DNA from: Isoetes taiwanensis
Lineage: Eukaryota > Streptophyta > Lycopodiopsida > Isoetales > Isoetaceae
DNA length: 64,000 bases
Direction of reading: 5' to 3'
NCBI GenBank assembly: GCA_021234155.1
Contig: JAJEKV010000010.1
Coordinates: 15,033,329-15,097,328, forward strand
A program made the translations under genes and the position numbers. This document shows, one piece after another, positions 45,410 through 56,148 of this stretch. Every line of letters begins with the position of its first letter. Positions within the stretch are counted from its first letter, which is position 1. A model generated the notes under the pieces. It saw only the letters and a program-made list of their open reading frames with translations, did not search any database and was not told the origin of the DNA.

Positions 45410-46255
45410 GATTTTTTTTTCGGCGAATTCTTACAGATCGCGTATCTTAAAATACTTCGCGTCGCGCGATCTGAAGGTTTCACAGATATCACGTTTTTTT
45501 TTTCCCCGCAGCGGTTTTCATCGTTTTGGCGTGCGAAAAATTCAGCGTCTCGCTTTCCGCGTTGTTTTCCGCGTCTGCGAAATTTTTTCCTACCGGCCGA
45601 GGTTTAAATACGTTAAATACGTATTTCATTAAAAATACGTATTTTTTCACTTTATACGTCAGGAATTTGAATTTTGTACGTACGGAACCTATCCCTGACC
45701 TGGAATGACCTCGAGCATGTGCAGAAAGCCTTCTTGGCACGAACCCTTGGGGTGAAGTCCACAGTTCCATACCAGATCCTACTCCAGGAGACAGGTTTTC
45801 TACCCCTTCAACGGGCTGCATTGGAATGCCATATCATTTACTTCCAGAAGGTGGTTGCCATGGGCGATCCACGTTTGCCCAACCTTGCTTTGGCCATGGT
45901 GATGGGTCCCCAATGCCTGAAAACCTGCTGGAAGGACAAGCAAGCTCAGTGGTTCTCACGCTGGGGGGTACAGGCAAACAGATGCGTACACGTACGGACA
46001 AAGAAAGATCATAAGGCACTTAAGCTGTACCTAGATGCTACTCCTTCGCAAGCTCTGGGATGCAGATGCTCTGACGCATGTTAAGCTGGCACACTATCAG
46101 CAGCAAGTCAATTCTAGGCTCACGAGAGGCCCACACCAGTACTTGTACACCCATTTGCCCATGAAGAAGCGCAGACTTATAGCTTCCATTTGCACGGGTG
46201 CACATCGTCTCCGCATTGAGACAAGACGTTGGGCTCGGGAAGCTAAGACATTGTA
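43437..46255 (+). mobile_element. LINE with endonuclease and RT remnants (LINE-A)
   Basis: A plus-strand non-LTR element beginning inside the endonuclease domain (NGRTKG, then SVVDYLLV and, after a frameshift, DSDHQPLF, the last APE-type motif, at about 43575). The RT domain follows at 43992-44900, with VPIYKAGD, FAKLF, the STIDHIFTLRTLI segment and the LIYADDV active site at about 44875. The C-terminal region, interrupted by the hAT element at 45070-45697, resumes with HVQKAFLARTLG and ends in MKKRRLIASICTGAHRLRIE before truncation near 46255. Several frameshifts make it inactive. The same family supplies the (TTCTA)n-tailed copies elsewhere. Confidence 0.85.
45070..45697. mobile_element. 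Non-autonomous hAT-type hairpin element
   Basis: 628 bp inserted in LINE-A. The 8-bp target duplication ACCTGGAA is perfect (45062-45069 and 45698-45705), and the 13-bp terminal inverted repeat is CAGGGATAGGTTC. Removing the element restores the LINE frame (NTWN followed by DLEHVQ). The arms are imperfect inverted repeats for almost their whole length (for example the GAAAACAAC-GGAAAGCG block at 45205 and its complement near 45550). They meet at a poly-T/poly-A centre (about 45379-45420). An inner perfect 13-bp pair ACGTTTTATACGG/CCGTATAAAACGT lies at 45093-45152. There is no coding capacity. 8-bp duplications with CAGGG ends fit hAT. Confidence 0.88.
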
Positions 46256-46639
46256 ATCATACAAAAAGAACATTATGTTAGAGAATGTTGAACTAATATT
46301 TAAAAATAAGAAAATTGATCCAATTGGGTAGTCTAATGTTTGACATCTCCTTTGATAGAATGAAAGGAACAAACTAGTAACTATCAAGCTAGAATACCAA
46401 TTTGGAAGAATAACATGGATTTGGCGGTGATATTCCCAACAAACTAGTCAAAATTGAAATGCTACTAATGGCCAAATTTTATAAAACGTTAGAATAATAA
46501 GAATTGAATTGGAGTGATTTTTATAGTTCACGGAGGCAAAAAAGTCTACAAGACCCAATACAAGAATGAGCAGAAGAAGCCTATTACTATACAGTATTAA
46601 GAAATCCATGTTCCGAATTAGAGTGATTTTTATCGTCCA
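46256..46639. other. Decayed sequence with two LINE 3'-end relics
   Basis: AT-rich. Two minus-orientation relics of the LINE 3' block, each reading GAGTGATTTTTAT then A/C-GT-T/C-CACGGAGGC, occur at about 46515-46540 and 46620-46648. Confidence 0.5.
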
Positions 46640-47010
46640 CGGAGGCTTAAAGGTTTTGGTGGAATTGCTTGCTACATGAATTTACACATTTAGTGACAGT
46701 CTTGGATAAAATGGCATCACTTCAGTATATTTGGATTGAAATACCTGGACAATTTGGAAACCTTTATGTTGCTGGTTGTTACTTTCCACCAAGAGAATCT
46801 CGTGTGTACAGTTCTGATAATTTAGACAGGGATGATCCCTTTTCTCATTTGGAACAAGATATTCTAGCATTTGGTTCCACAGGTGATGTGCTTTTGCTAG
46901 GGGATTTTAATGGATGCACAACATAAACCTAGTTAGTCCAGATGGAAATTCAGAATGGATGGATAATACTAAGCTTGCTGATGAACCATACATCTGTACA
47001 TATGTAGACT
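46640..47010 (+). pseudogene. LINE endonuclease N-terminal fragment
   Basis: The frame reads GFGGIACYMN, then WIEIPGQFGNLYVAGCYFPP and VLLLGDFNG, the N-terminal and central motifs of the LINE APE endonuclease (the GDFN Asp/Asn pair is catalytic). Similarity fades after a stop at 46924. It represents a different LINE copy from LINE-A, which starts later in the endonuclease. Confidence 0.8.
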
Positions 47011-47396
47011 TCTTATGATAGCTAAATGTCTTTTGCTTGATACTGAAATGACATTGTTATATTATTTTGTTTAGGTTTCTAAGTCAAATAGAGATCGTAT
47101 GTTTGTTGTATGGGTTAATCTACACGCAATGGTTATACGGGATGCATAGAGTTTGCAGTCCTCTTTGTATTGTGGGAGGGTACGCAAGCAAATGTTGGGA
47201 ATAAGATTGGAATGCAGTATTGTATTTGAGGTCATATAAATATGGCATTTGAGGAGCTTATTGCCAAATTTGGAGTAGCTTAATTTTCTGAGTCTTATTT
47301 AAGGGTTGTTCTCTTAATGGTGGAAGGAAAAGATTTCTTTTGGGCTATAAATAGAAATTGGCATGCTGTAGGCATGACCTCCTAGATCTGATTGGC
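47011..47396. other. No recognisable gene
   Basis: AT-rich spacer between the LINE fragment and the rDNA relic. Nothing recognised. Confidence 0.4.
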
Positions 47397-47489
47397 ACAC
47401 TGATTCTTGTAGAACTTCGTGAATCATTGAATCTTTGAATGCAACTTGCACCCCGGGCTTGTTCGAGGGCATGTCCGACTAAGCATCTA
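47397..47489 (+). pseudogene. 5.8S rRNA 3' half (pseudogene)
   Basis: Contains TTCGTGAATCATTGAATCTTTGAATGCAACTTGCACC and GAGGGCATGTC, matching the conserved 3' half of eukaryotic 5.8S rRNA with CG sites changed to TG/CA throughout. The 5' half is missing. Confidence 0.88.
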
Positions 47490-47708
47490 ATCATCCCTCT
47501 CGCTGGCATTAGGCCGTCCATGGCAAGCACATGGTCGGCTAGAGTTCATAGGGAGGACGCTATACTCTAAATGTGTCCCACGACTAGCGGCGTTGGTTTG
47601 GGTTATTGTCTGCTTCTGGCTGCAGCTGGTCGTAGGCGGTGCCCCCCACCTGCCAGCATGTTGCTCTTCACTAAGGTGTCGGTTGGTTCCCTTGTGTGGC
47701 CGCTACCC
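47490..47708 (+). pseudogene. ITS2 relic
   Basis: Lies exactly between the 5.8S relic and the 25S relic. Its last bases GGCCGCTACCC are the target duplicated by the Mutator-like element. Confidence 0.75.
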
Positions 47709-49020
47709 GGTGCTACTATTGGCACCCTAACTATACATTCAAAACCAAACGTATATCGAGTTAGATATACTACGTATATTGAACTCGATATACAAATATA
47801 CAGCGTATATCGAGTTCGATATACGGCGTATATCTAACTCGATATACGATTTTTTTTTTTTTATAATTTTCGATTTTGGCTGGCCGGATTTTCGATTTTG
47901 GTTGGCCGGCTGCCATATACGTATATCGAGAAATGACTGGCATAAATATGCACTGGAAAAATCCGTCATGGAAACTAAGCTCCGTCATGCACTGCTAGCG
48001 TAAGACTCTGCCATGAATATTGTATAAGGCAGACAGCTTTGGTGAATCTCAGATATATGAGCTCCAATTGCTACATTGCAAGGCACAACGAATAATAGAA
48101 AAAAACATGATATAGAAACCATGCAAGACATCTACCTAGTCTCAGAAAAGAGGCATCCAATTTATAGGATCGATTGGCAAAATTAGATTCTTGCCATAAG
48201 CTCCAGGTTATAAATTCACTGACAGCCTATTTGGGCACCAAATACATGTCGACCATGCTTACAGAACATGGCACAGAATATTTATATGGCCAAGGCTCTG
48301 TGGCCAAAGTTCAAAAGCCCTGTGTATTTTTCTTGTGCATTACATCAAAGAGCAGATCGCCAAGTTCCAAATACCTCGAGCAAGAACCTAATGATTCTAG
48401 AACAACCGCTTAAGATAAAAAAGCTGCATTTTTACTGCTATAAACTAGAGCAAATCGACCATCAGCATCCTAAATCTGGGATGAGCGGCTATTTTCCAGC
48501 AAATCCGGCACATATCCTTGTTCTGATTGGAGATGGAAGATTCGACCTGTATTCTAAGGCCAAGGAAGATTCGACATGCATTTTCGAAGCACCTATACAT
48601 GGCACAGCATAATCTCATCAAAAATCGATCTTCATCCTGTTTGGATACTTATGGCATATAGAACGGATATGGCCATCGAAACTGTGCATCTGTTCCCTAG
48701 CAAACAGAATCGATATGGCCTAGCCCCTTGGGCGGCCGTTTTGGCGCTGTTTAGGTTTGCTTACCCTAAATCGATTTCCATAGAAGACCCGGAAAAAACA
48801 CAAAGAAAATTGATATACAGTAGTATATCGAGTTAGATATACTATAGTATATCGAGTTCGATATACTACTGTATATCTAACTCGATATACTACTGTTTTT
48901 TTATACGCCATTTTCCGGCACCCTGCCGGATATACGTATATCGAACTCGATATACGCCGTATATCGAACTCGATATATGCATGGTTTCGAATGTTTGGTT
49001 AGGGAGCCAATATTTTACCC
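47709..49020. mobile_element. Mutator-like element with palindromic subterminal arrays
   Basis: 1,312 bp flanked by the perfect 11-bp duplication GGCCGCTACCC (47698-47708 and 49021-49031). The ends are imperfect inverted repeats: TTGGCACCCTAAC...ACATTCAAAACCA on the left against TTGGCTCCCTAACC...ACATTCGAAACCA from the right. Inside each end are arrays of a 20-bp near-palindrome (typically GTATATCGAACTCGATATAC): four on the left (47751, 47774, 47804, 47828) and five on the right (48823, 48847, 48871, 48936, 48959). About 850 bp of unrecognised interior follow. The duplication length and ends fit MULEs. There is no transposase. Confidence 0.82.
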
Positions 49021-49031
49021 GGCCGCTACCC

Positions 49032-49770
49032 AGGAGACCTTAGATCAGGCTACCTGCTGAGTTTAAGCATATCATTAAGCGGAGGAAAAAAAAACCAATA
49101 GGGATTTCCCTAGTAACGACGAGCGAACTCAAAGTGCCCAGATGAAGAATCGTGGTGTTTTGCATTGCGAATTGTAGTCTGTAGAAGTGTCCTCTATGGC
49201 AGACTAAATCGAGGTTCCCTGGAAGTGGACGCTTGAAAGGGTGAGAGCCTCATCAGGCCCAGACCCTGTCGTTCCACGAGGCACTCTCTACGAGTCGGCC
49301 TGTTTGGGAATGCAGTCTTAAATGGATGGTAAATTCCATCCAAGGCTAAATGTTGGCAAGAGACTGATAGCGAACAAGTATTGCGAGGGCAAGTTGAAAA
49401 GGACTTTAAAAAGAGAGTTAAAAGGTGTTTGAAATTGCGAGGAGGGAAGCGAATTGAGGTTGCTGGTGTGCTCCACTTGGGTGCGGAACGGCCTTTACTG
49501 GTCTGCCCCATCAACTCGGGGTGCCGGCCAACATTGGCTCTGTCTGTTGGGATAAAAAGAAACCATGTTGACTCGATGATGCCATAGGCGGGGCTTGTGC
49601 CTAGGGCGCACGCCACATTGGTAGGCTACCATGCACATATGCGCCCCGGATGTTGGCTTGTGGGGCTTTCCATTCGACCTGTCTTAAAACACGAACCACA
49701 GAGTCTAACATGCATGCGAGTTGATGGGTTCAAAACCCGTCTTGGCAAAAGGAAACAGATGCATAGATAG
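49032..49770 (+). pseudogene. 25S rRNA 5' region (pseudogene)
   Basis: Starts near the mature 25S 5' end with CTGCTGAGTTTAAGCATATC and ATTAAGCGGAGGAAAA. It follows the large-subunit rRNA for about 740 bp (for example TGTTTGGGAATGCAG, CCAAGGCTAAAT, GATAGCGAACAAGTA, GTTGACTCGATGATG-like, CACGAACCACAGAGTC). Almost every CG of a normal plant 25S is TG or CA here, the mark of long methylation and deamination. Similarity ends around 49770. It is not a functional rRNA gene. Confidence 0.92.
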
Positions 49771-50866
49771 TGGGACACTGAAAAGCACTTCAGTGGGGGA
49801 ACAAATAGAGCAAAGTGTAGCCGAAAGCTCTGCCTTTCGATTCTTCCCTCTAAATATGCTTTTTGAGTCTTCCCTTTAAATCAGACTCATCCTTGTAGGT
49901 CTTGTAGGTCTTAGGAGCCACAAAAATATGCAAGAATTGCTTAAAGAAGCCCGAAGATTGGAAATTCCAACGGCCGGATTCCTATGATAGAAATTCCAAT
50001 GGCAACCTGCAACTACGTACGTATTGTTAACCTGATCTTTGCAGTCCGCATTACTCTCCCGTCATGCTTTTTTTGCTAGCTCTATCTTTATAGATATCCT
50101 ATATTACATTTTTTCATGCAATGCACAGCTTCTGGATACCCTAGATATATTTTCTTTCTTAATTCTAGATCCATTCTGCTTCATGCTAGATTCACCCTTT
50201 TCTGTTTCAAGGTGAATATTCGTAGCCGCCTCAAGGACCCCTATTTTGTGCATGCATGATTTTGATCATGTAAGGTTTCAAGAATTCATTATCTTGCGAT
50301 TTTCAATTCTTCAGAATCATCCTTTGAAAATAGGAAGAGTCTGATATAGGGTCAAAGCATAGAGGTGGGGGACACATAGTGTTTAGTGGGCACCTTTTGA
50401 GAACATTTTCTTTGTATTTTTGAAAAAAAAAATCATTTATTTTTTTGATATTGTTTCCTAAAATGCATTAATATTATGCCTTGGAATACAAAATTTTAGC
50501 CTCAACAGAGTTATAGAAAAAAAAAGATCAAAATAAGCACAATTTTTAGCACTAGATGCTTAATGGGTGCTTTACTGGCGTAAAAATGCCCCCCCGGCTC
50601 TATGCTTTGACCATATATTGGGGACAACATGATTTTTGGCATGGTTCTTAGTGTTTATTTGGCGTTAAATGTTGTAGGGAGTAGTCATTTTGCATCATTG
50701 ATCTGTGAAAAATTTTTAGAGAATAAACAAGGTGCTCGCATAGTGGGTTGCCTGCTAGAATTATGTACAGAAATAGAAGTAGACTTGTAAGTAGAGATCC
50801 ATTGGCTAGATGGCGAGAAAAGATCAGTGGCTGGTCAGATGGAATGTCCAGAAGCATAGGTGCATC
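49771..50866. other. No recognisable gene; LINE flank at the right
   Basis: Nothing recognised to about 50760. From about 50770 the plus frame reads SRDPLARWREKISGW and may be the LINE copy that continues at 51555 after the TRIM. Confidence 0.4.
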
Positions 50867-51554
50867 TGTAACAGACCCATAGGAGATTGCTCGAGTGGAT
50901 CTTGGTGTCACGTTCCCGAGATACCGACATAAATGGGTAGATGCGACTACTCATAAACGTCTAGACGGTTTTGTCCAGTTGGCTAAGGGCATGTCAGTTA
51001 GGAACCTTACATTTGGTATCAGAACAGGGCTCGAGTTTGAGTCTCCATAGGGGCAAGTATGACCCGAAATACCGTTGGACAGTAGGTCATGACTTGGTTT
51101 ATGATGCTCGAGGACGAGCATAGTCTAGTGGGAGAGATTGTAATGGACCCATGGGAGATTGCTCGAGTGGATCTTGGTGTCACGTTCCCGAGACACCGGC
51201 ATAAATGGGTAGAAGCGACTACTCATAAACGTTAGACGGTTTTGCCCAGTTGGTTAAGGGCATGTCGGTTAGGAACGTTATATTTGGTATCAGAGCAGGG
51301 CTCGAGTTCAAGTCTCTATGGGGGCAAGTATGACCCGGAATACCGTTGGACGGTAAGTCATGACTTGGTTTATGATGCTCGAAAATGAGCATAGTCTAGT
51401 GGAAGAGATTGTAATGGACCCATGGGAGACCGCTCGAGTGGATCTTGGTGTCGCGTTCCCGAGACACTGACATAAATGGGTAGAAGTGACTATTTATAAA
51501 CGTCTAGACAGTTTTGCCCAGTTGGTTAAGGGCATGTCTGTTAGGAAAGTTATA
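50867..51554 (+). mobile_element. Tandem TRIM retrotransposon (3 LTRs, 2 interiors)
   Basis: Three ~145-bp LTRs (50867-51011, 51139-51282, 51410-51554) begin TGTAA and end TTACA/TTATA. They are separated by two ~127-bp interiors. Each interior starts with a TTTGGTATCAGA(A/G)C primer site (initiator tRNA-Met) and ends with a purine tract (GTGGGAGAGAT or GTGGAAGAGAT) just before the next LTR. It has no coding capacity. Flanks GCATC (left) and GCCTC (right) are a probable 5-bp target duplication with one mismatch. Confidence 0.85.
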
Positions 51555-52270
51555 GCCTCGGAGTGCAAGCGGATGCAGATCGCGACACTCTCATAGTACT
51601 TTGGCACATACTTCCTCAAGCTACGAGATGACAACACCCTTGAACAGGTCAAGATGACACATTATCAACGCCATATAAATCCCATGTTGGAGCGAGGCCC
51701 GCAATGCTACCTGCGCACTCATTTACCCATGAAAAAGCGCAGATCCATTGTGTCTATCTGCACAGGTGCACACCATCTCTAGATTGAGACAGGAAGATGG
51801 ATTGGGGAGCCGCGTCAAAAGAGGTTTTGCCAACACTGCCAGGTTGGAGTCGTGGAGGACGAATGCCACACTCTTCAGAGCTCTCCGGCATATGATGACA
51901 TTCGGATATGTTATGCTGAGCTGGTCCGCCCTGGCCAACCCCTGCATGAGATGTTGAGCACGAGCTCGGTACGAATGTTGGGATCATACCTTTAAAAGAT
52001 CATGGATCGTCAAGATCAGCTCGATCCTCGGGCATTCACCTGATACGTGTACATATATACCTCCCTCATGATATATATATATTTATATTTGTATTTGCAT
52101 TTGTACAGTTTGCCTGTCACTGTTTTTTCCCCAAACAACCCTTCGTGGCCTGGGGGGGAAGGGGGGAGGGGTTAAACCCGGACAGTAATACGCTTGTTGC
52201 ACCTCCTGTTTGGGTCCCATAGGCCAATTGGTCTCTGTGGACGATAAAAACTTTATTCTATTCTACTCTA
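51555..52270 (+). mobile_element. LINE 3' end (same family as LINE-A)
   Basis: Carries the C-terminal coding relic (HLPMKKRRSIVSICTGAHHL, then CQHCQVGVVEDECHTLQ at about 51830-51880), an extended AT-rich 3' UTR with an AT repeat (52060-52085), the conserved GGTCTCTGTGGACG block (52231) and an imperfect (TTCTA)n tail. Confidence 0.85.
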
Positions 52271-52504
52271 ATAATGGCTCCAATGTTCAAGCTCAAGAAT
52301 CAAACCTTCTTTCTATTTTGGATTGCAGTTCTGAAAAGACATGCACGAACGGCTTTTTGGTACAGATTTTTTGCTTTGATACAAAGTTTCTGTTCAAAAA
52401 TCCCCTATTTCTGCTTCTTGATCTACTTAGAGAAGTGATTTTTCCTTTAATATACAAGAATCATGCATTTGAGTGATTTAGGATTATGTATCTGGATCTA
52501 GAAG

Positions 52505-52742
52505 GGAAAAAAAGGGTCCTTGGGTTGTTGATCTAAACCACTTTATGCGCTATCTTCATTAGCATGTAGATAAAGGTCCAATTTCTGCCTATATAGAAGG
52601 TAAATTCTTGACTTGACCCTTTAATACATTGCAAGACTCTTTTGGCTGCCTTCCACTGACTATCCTCGAAGTGTTGCATGAACCAATGTAGGTTACAAAC
52701 ATAGACCCTTTTCCTGATGTTTATCAATATTTTAAGCTGCAA
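52505..52742 (-). pseudogene. copia pol relic
   Basis: The minus frame reads HWFMQHFEDSQWKAAKRVLQ, then IKGSSQEFTFYIG, the conserved copia segment between reverse transcriptase and RNase H (FM-P---HW-AAKRVLRYIKGT). Nothing else of the element is recognisable nearby. Confidence 0.7.
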
Positions 52743-54643
52743 GACTATAGGGCAAGTTCAAGGGCCTCTTAAATACAACTCACAACGCTGCAATTTAACC
52801 TAGATGGTTAGCAAAATACTAGCTCAACAACAGGCCAATCTTACATGCAATTATAATCTAATGACTTATAACCTCCTCTTAGCCTCTTCTTTATTCTCAA
52901 GTAGCATGTAATCCAAAATGGGTCCGAGCATAGGAGAGGTGTATGAGATGTTGCAAATAGGAGGGACTTGGTTTCTAACCTCCAAACACCAATATTCTTC
53001 GTGCCAAATGGGTATCGAACTCAACTCAGCAATGTAAAGGCGTCACAAAAAGGAGAAAGTCAAACTGGCGAAACCTAATTCAAAGCAGGACAACATTGTA
53101 GTCAAGTAGATAATATAATGACAACCTCCAGCCATTCAACCTGCGAATTTCTTCTTAAAAGCATACTAAACCGAATAGACCACAATATAGCATAATTTTA
53201 TTCTACGAGTTGTCTTCTATTCTCACACAACTGTAAGATTCAATGGCTATCTCAATAGCAGACAATGATTCAACAAACGCCATTTGCATTACCTTCTTCA
53301 TAGGTAAGGGCAAATGCAGTTGCATCCTTGTATTTTCCAAATGGGTGCCTATGAAAAAACAAATAGCACGAAGGAGTAGGAATTTGTTGCAACAAAATCA
53401 TTGCAATAGAACCTTACCATCCCAAAAATCGATTAACGCAGAATCCTCGTTCCATAGGTCGTTGCATATATGGCTGGTTAGAAACTGCCATCTTCAATTT
53501 TGGAGGATATAGTTCCCTTTCTTTGTCTGAGCAAAATTTAAAAGCAAATTAAAATATTATAACATGTATACACGAGGAAATTAGCCGAAATAAATGTTGA
53601 CTATACTCAATAAGGAAAAAACTCTGGGTAACTAGTCTCTACAATAAAATGATGACAGATATGATGTTTACTCGTAAATTGAAACACAAATTAAAAGTGT
53701 TATTCTCAAACCTATTCCTTTATTTGATGTAGTGATGTAACCAATTTGTCAAGTCCACTCCACGAATAAGAACATCCTAAAAGCATTTGATTGAACAACT
53801 AAGTAAAAAAAATGGGAAATACGTAGAATAACAAAGATGCAAATCTTGATATTAACTTCAAAAATCTTTACAAATGATGGCAGGTAGTCTTTGCACAAAG
53901 AGTTGATGCATCAAAATAATTCGATAAGGATTTAAAGAATAGTCTGAGATAATGTATCATCTTCAACCACTTCTGCACAGCAAACCTCAACATAGAATGC
54001 TCATGGACTAATGCAACAAACAAAAAGATTATCAGTGTAGGAATCTTGCCCTAGAAGATGACTGAATATGCACCTGCAATCTGGTACATCAAGTCTAAAC
54101 ATAGAATGCTCTTATCTTGCGTTTTGCAACAAACAAAAAGATTATTAGTATAGGAACATTTGCCTATAATACTTTCATTGGCATAATTGCATGAGAAGAA
54201 AATGGAGGCCTAGAGCATCCTTGAGTTTATAGTTTAGTGTAAAAATATCTTAAGGAAAGAAGAATGCTATATAAGCTTTGTATATATGTCAGATTACTAA
54301 ATCCAAAAGTTCCCATACGTTTTCATTTAAGTAACATTTTGACCAAAGCTTGCACTCCAAAATACTATCAGAGAAAGCACTCACCACCTGCAATCGAAAA
54401 ACAAATGTGGACTTGAATGCAGTAAATGAATCTCTATTCTTATAGGGTGGAAAACAACCACCTCCCAATCGTACCTTCCCTTTCTGCTCATTTTGAACTA
54501 ATGACCCTTGTCAGCTGTTGTGCAAAAGCATTCTGTATCACAAGTCTAGGTCCAAATGTGCGTATACACCTCTCCAGCTAAATTGTCTATTTTGATTGCC
54601 ATCCTGCACTTCAAATTCTCACATTATTAGGTATTGCAATCGC
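52743..54643. other. No recognisable gene
   Basis: AT-rich intergenic sequence with only short frames. No RNA gene or repeat end recognised. Confidence 0.4.
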
Positions 54644-54658
54644 ATCTTCATCTGCTAT

Positions 54659-55345
54659 CCCCGAGCCTCATCGTAAAGCAGTCTGGCGATGGGTATGGGA
54701 TAAATTACTTAATCCTAAGCTATCCATTTTATTGTGGCAGATCACTCATAGATGCGTGCGGGTAAACACTGTTGTTCATCGATTTCGTCCAGAAGTCTCT
54801 GTGATCTGCCCTCTTTGCACGTAGAGGGATGAGACAATTGAGCACTGCTTTTTCCTGTGTCACCATGTTCGACTTGCTTGGCAGTGGCTTCTAAGTCTTT
54901 TCCATTGTGACTTGAATAGTCAGCAGGTCCTATTGTCAGTCTATCCTAGTTCTTGGGACAAGTTGGCAAAGAGGGCTTTCCACTTAGCATCTGCTTGGAT
55001 CATCTGGTCCATCTGGAAGAGACGGAATCTCCTCATCTTCAAGGGACAGCTCTTTTTAGATACGCAAGTGCTTAGCGATGCCCGTAGTCGCATTGTGAAG
55101 GCGTACAAAGTGTTCTTCCTTAAAGGATGACATCAAAAGTGTCATTTAGGAGCAATATCTTCAGATTCACACCTACTCATAGCAAACAGTTGTGCTCATG
55201 GTGATCTGTGTTCTCTGCTTTTCTATGTTATGTATGTGGTGGGTAGTGTTGCTCTAGTGGATATCTTCTCCACTGGGTTTTGAGTCCCCCATGTACTCTT
55301 CGTATTCTTTTGAGTAATAAAGGTCCACGTTTATCAAAAAAAAAA
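54659..55345 (+). mobile_element. 5'-truncated L1-type LINE with 15-bp target duplication
   Basis: Flanked by the perfect 15-bp duplication ATCTTCATCTGCTAT (54644-54658 and 55346-55360) and ending in a poly-A tail. It encodes the zf-RVT zinc-binding C-terminus of plant L1 elements: ILLWQITHRCVRVNT, CPLCT, then IEHCFFLCHHVRLAWQWLL and IIWSIWKRRNLLIF. It has one stop after CPLCT. Clean duplications and tail suggest a fairly recent insertion. Confidence 0.92.
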
Positions 55346-55389
55346 ATCTTCATCTGCTATTTTCAAAGAACAGTCGCTCTCCCTATGCA

Positions 55390-55465
55390 CCATGCATTCT
55401 TGACTGCTTACCTCAAGAATGAGCATTCTGCATTCTTGACTGCTTACCTCAAGAATGAGCATTCT
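55390..55465. repeat. ~36-bp tandem duplication
   Basis: CATTCTTGACTGCTTACCTC AAGAATGAGCATTCTG (shown in two parts) occurs twice in a row. Confidence 0.9.
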
Positions 55466-55545
55466 GCTTACCTCTGGCAACCACAATGCATGCAGTCCAG
55501 TAACTAGTAACTGCATGCAACGAATTCTCAGTCTGTAGCATATTT

Positions 55546-55676
55546 GCCTGAACTGTGTTTAGCAAGTATTGGATTGTTTTATATTCGGCCATCAAATAAG
55601 CATATTATGAATCTGAACTGTGTTTAGCAAGTATTGGATTGTTTTATATTCGGCCATCAAATAAGCATATTATGTA
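55546..55676. repeat. ~65-bp tandem duplication
   Basis: The block from CTGAACTGTGTTTAGCAAG to AAGCATATTATG is present twice with no internal change. Confidence 0.9.
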
Positions 55677-56148
55677 CAAATTCCATCCTAACCACGTAGC
55701 TCGGCCTCACATTTGGGATATTGCACTAATATCCCTCACTCTTCACCTCCATGCCTAGGGATTCCCCTTGGGGAAACCCAAAAAAAGTTGTACCACAGAT
55801 CCCCCATGTAAACATGAAGTAATGCCTACATTTATTTTTTAGTTCATTGCAAATTGATCATGCATGTAGCATGTTTGCACCGGAAAATCACAAGTGAGGA
55901 AAACGCAAGAAAACCAAACGCAAACAAAACTGGCTCCAGCGATCTTCGAGATCAACTTTATCCCCTTTTGCCTTTTTTGAAACGTAAGCCACGCATTCGG
56001 CTTTTCGTTGTGAGGTCGTGACATCAGACGCATTCAAGCCTCCTTCGCTGCTTCTTTTAAATTCACACAGTTCGTTGGTTGTTCAAGGAGCACAATATTA
56101 ATCTTGGCAAGTATACCTAGAGCAAGAAATTGACAAGGTAGTGGCAAG

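Noticed and set aside
45379-45420. Poly-T/poly-A junction as a sequencing artefact
   Set aside because: It sits at the centre of symmetry of the hAT hairpin, where such a junction is expected; length of the runs may still be inaccurate.
49381-49587. Small ORF within the rDNA relic
   Set aside because: Lies inside unmistakable 25S rRNA-derived sequence.
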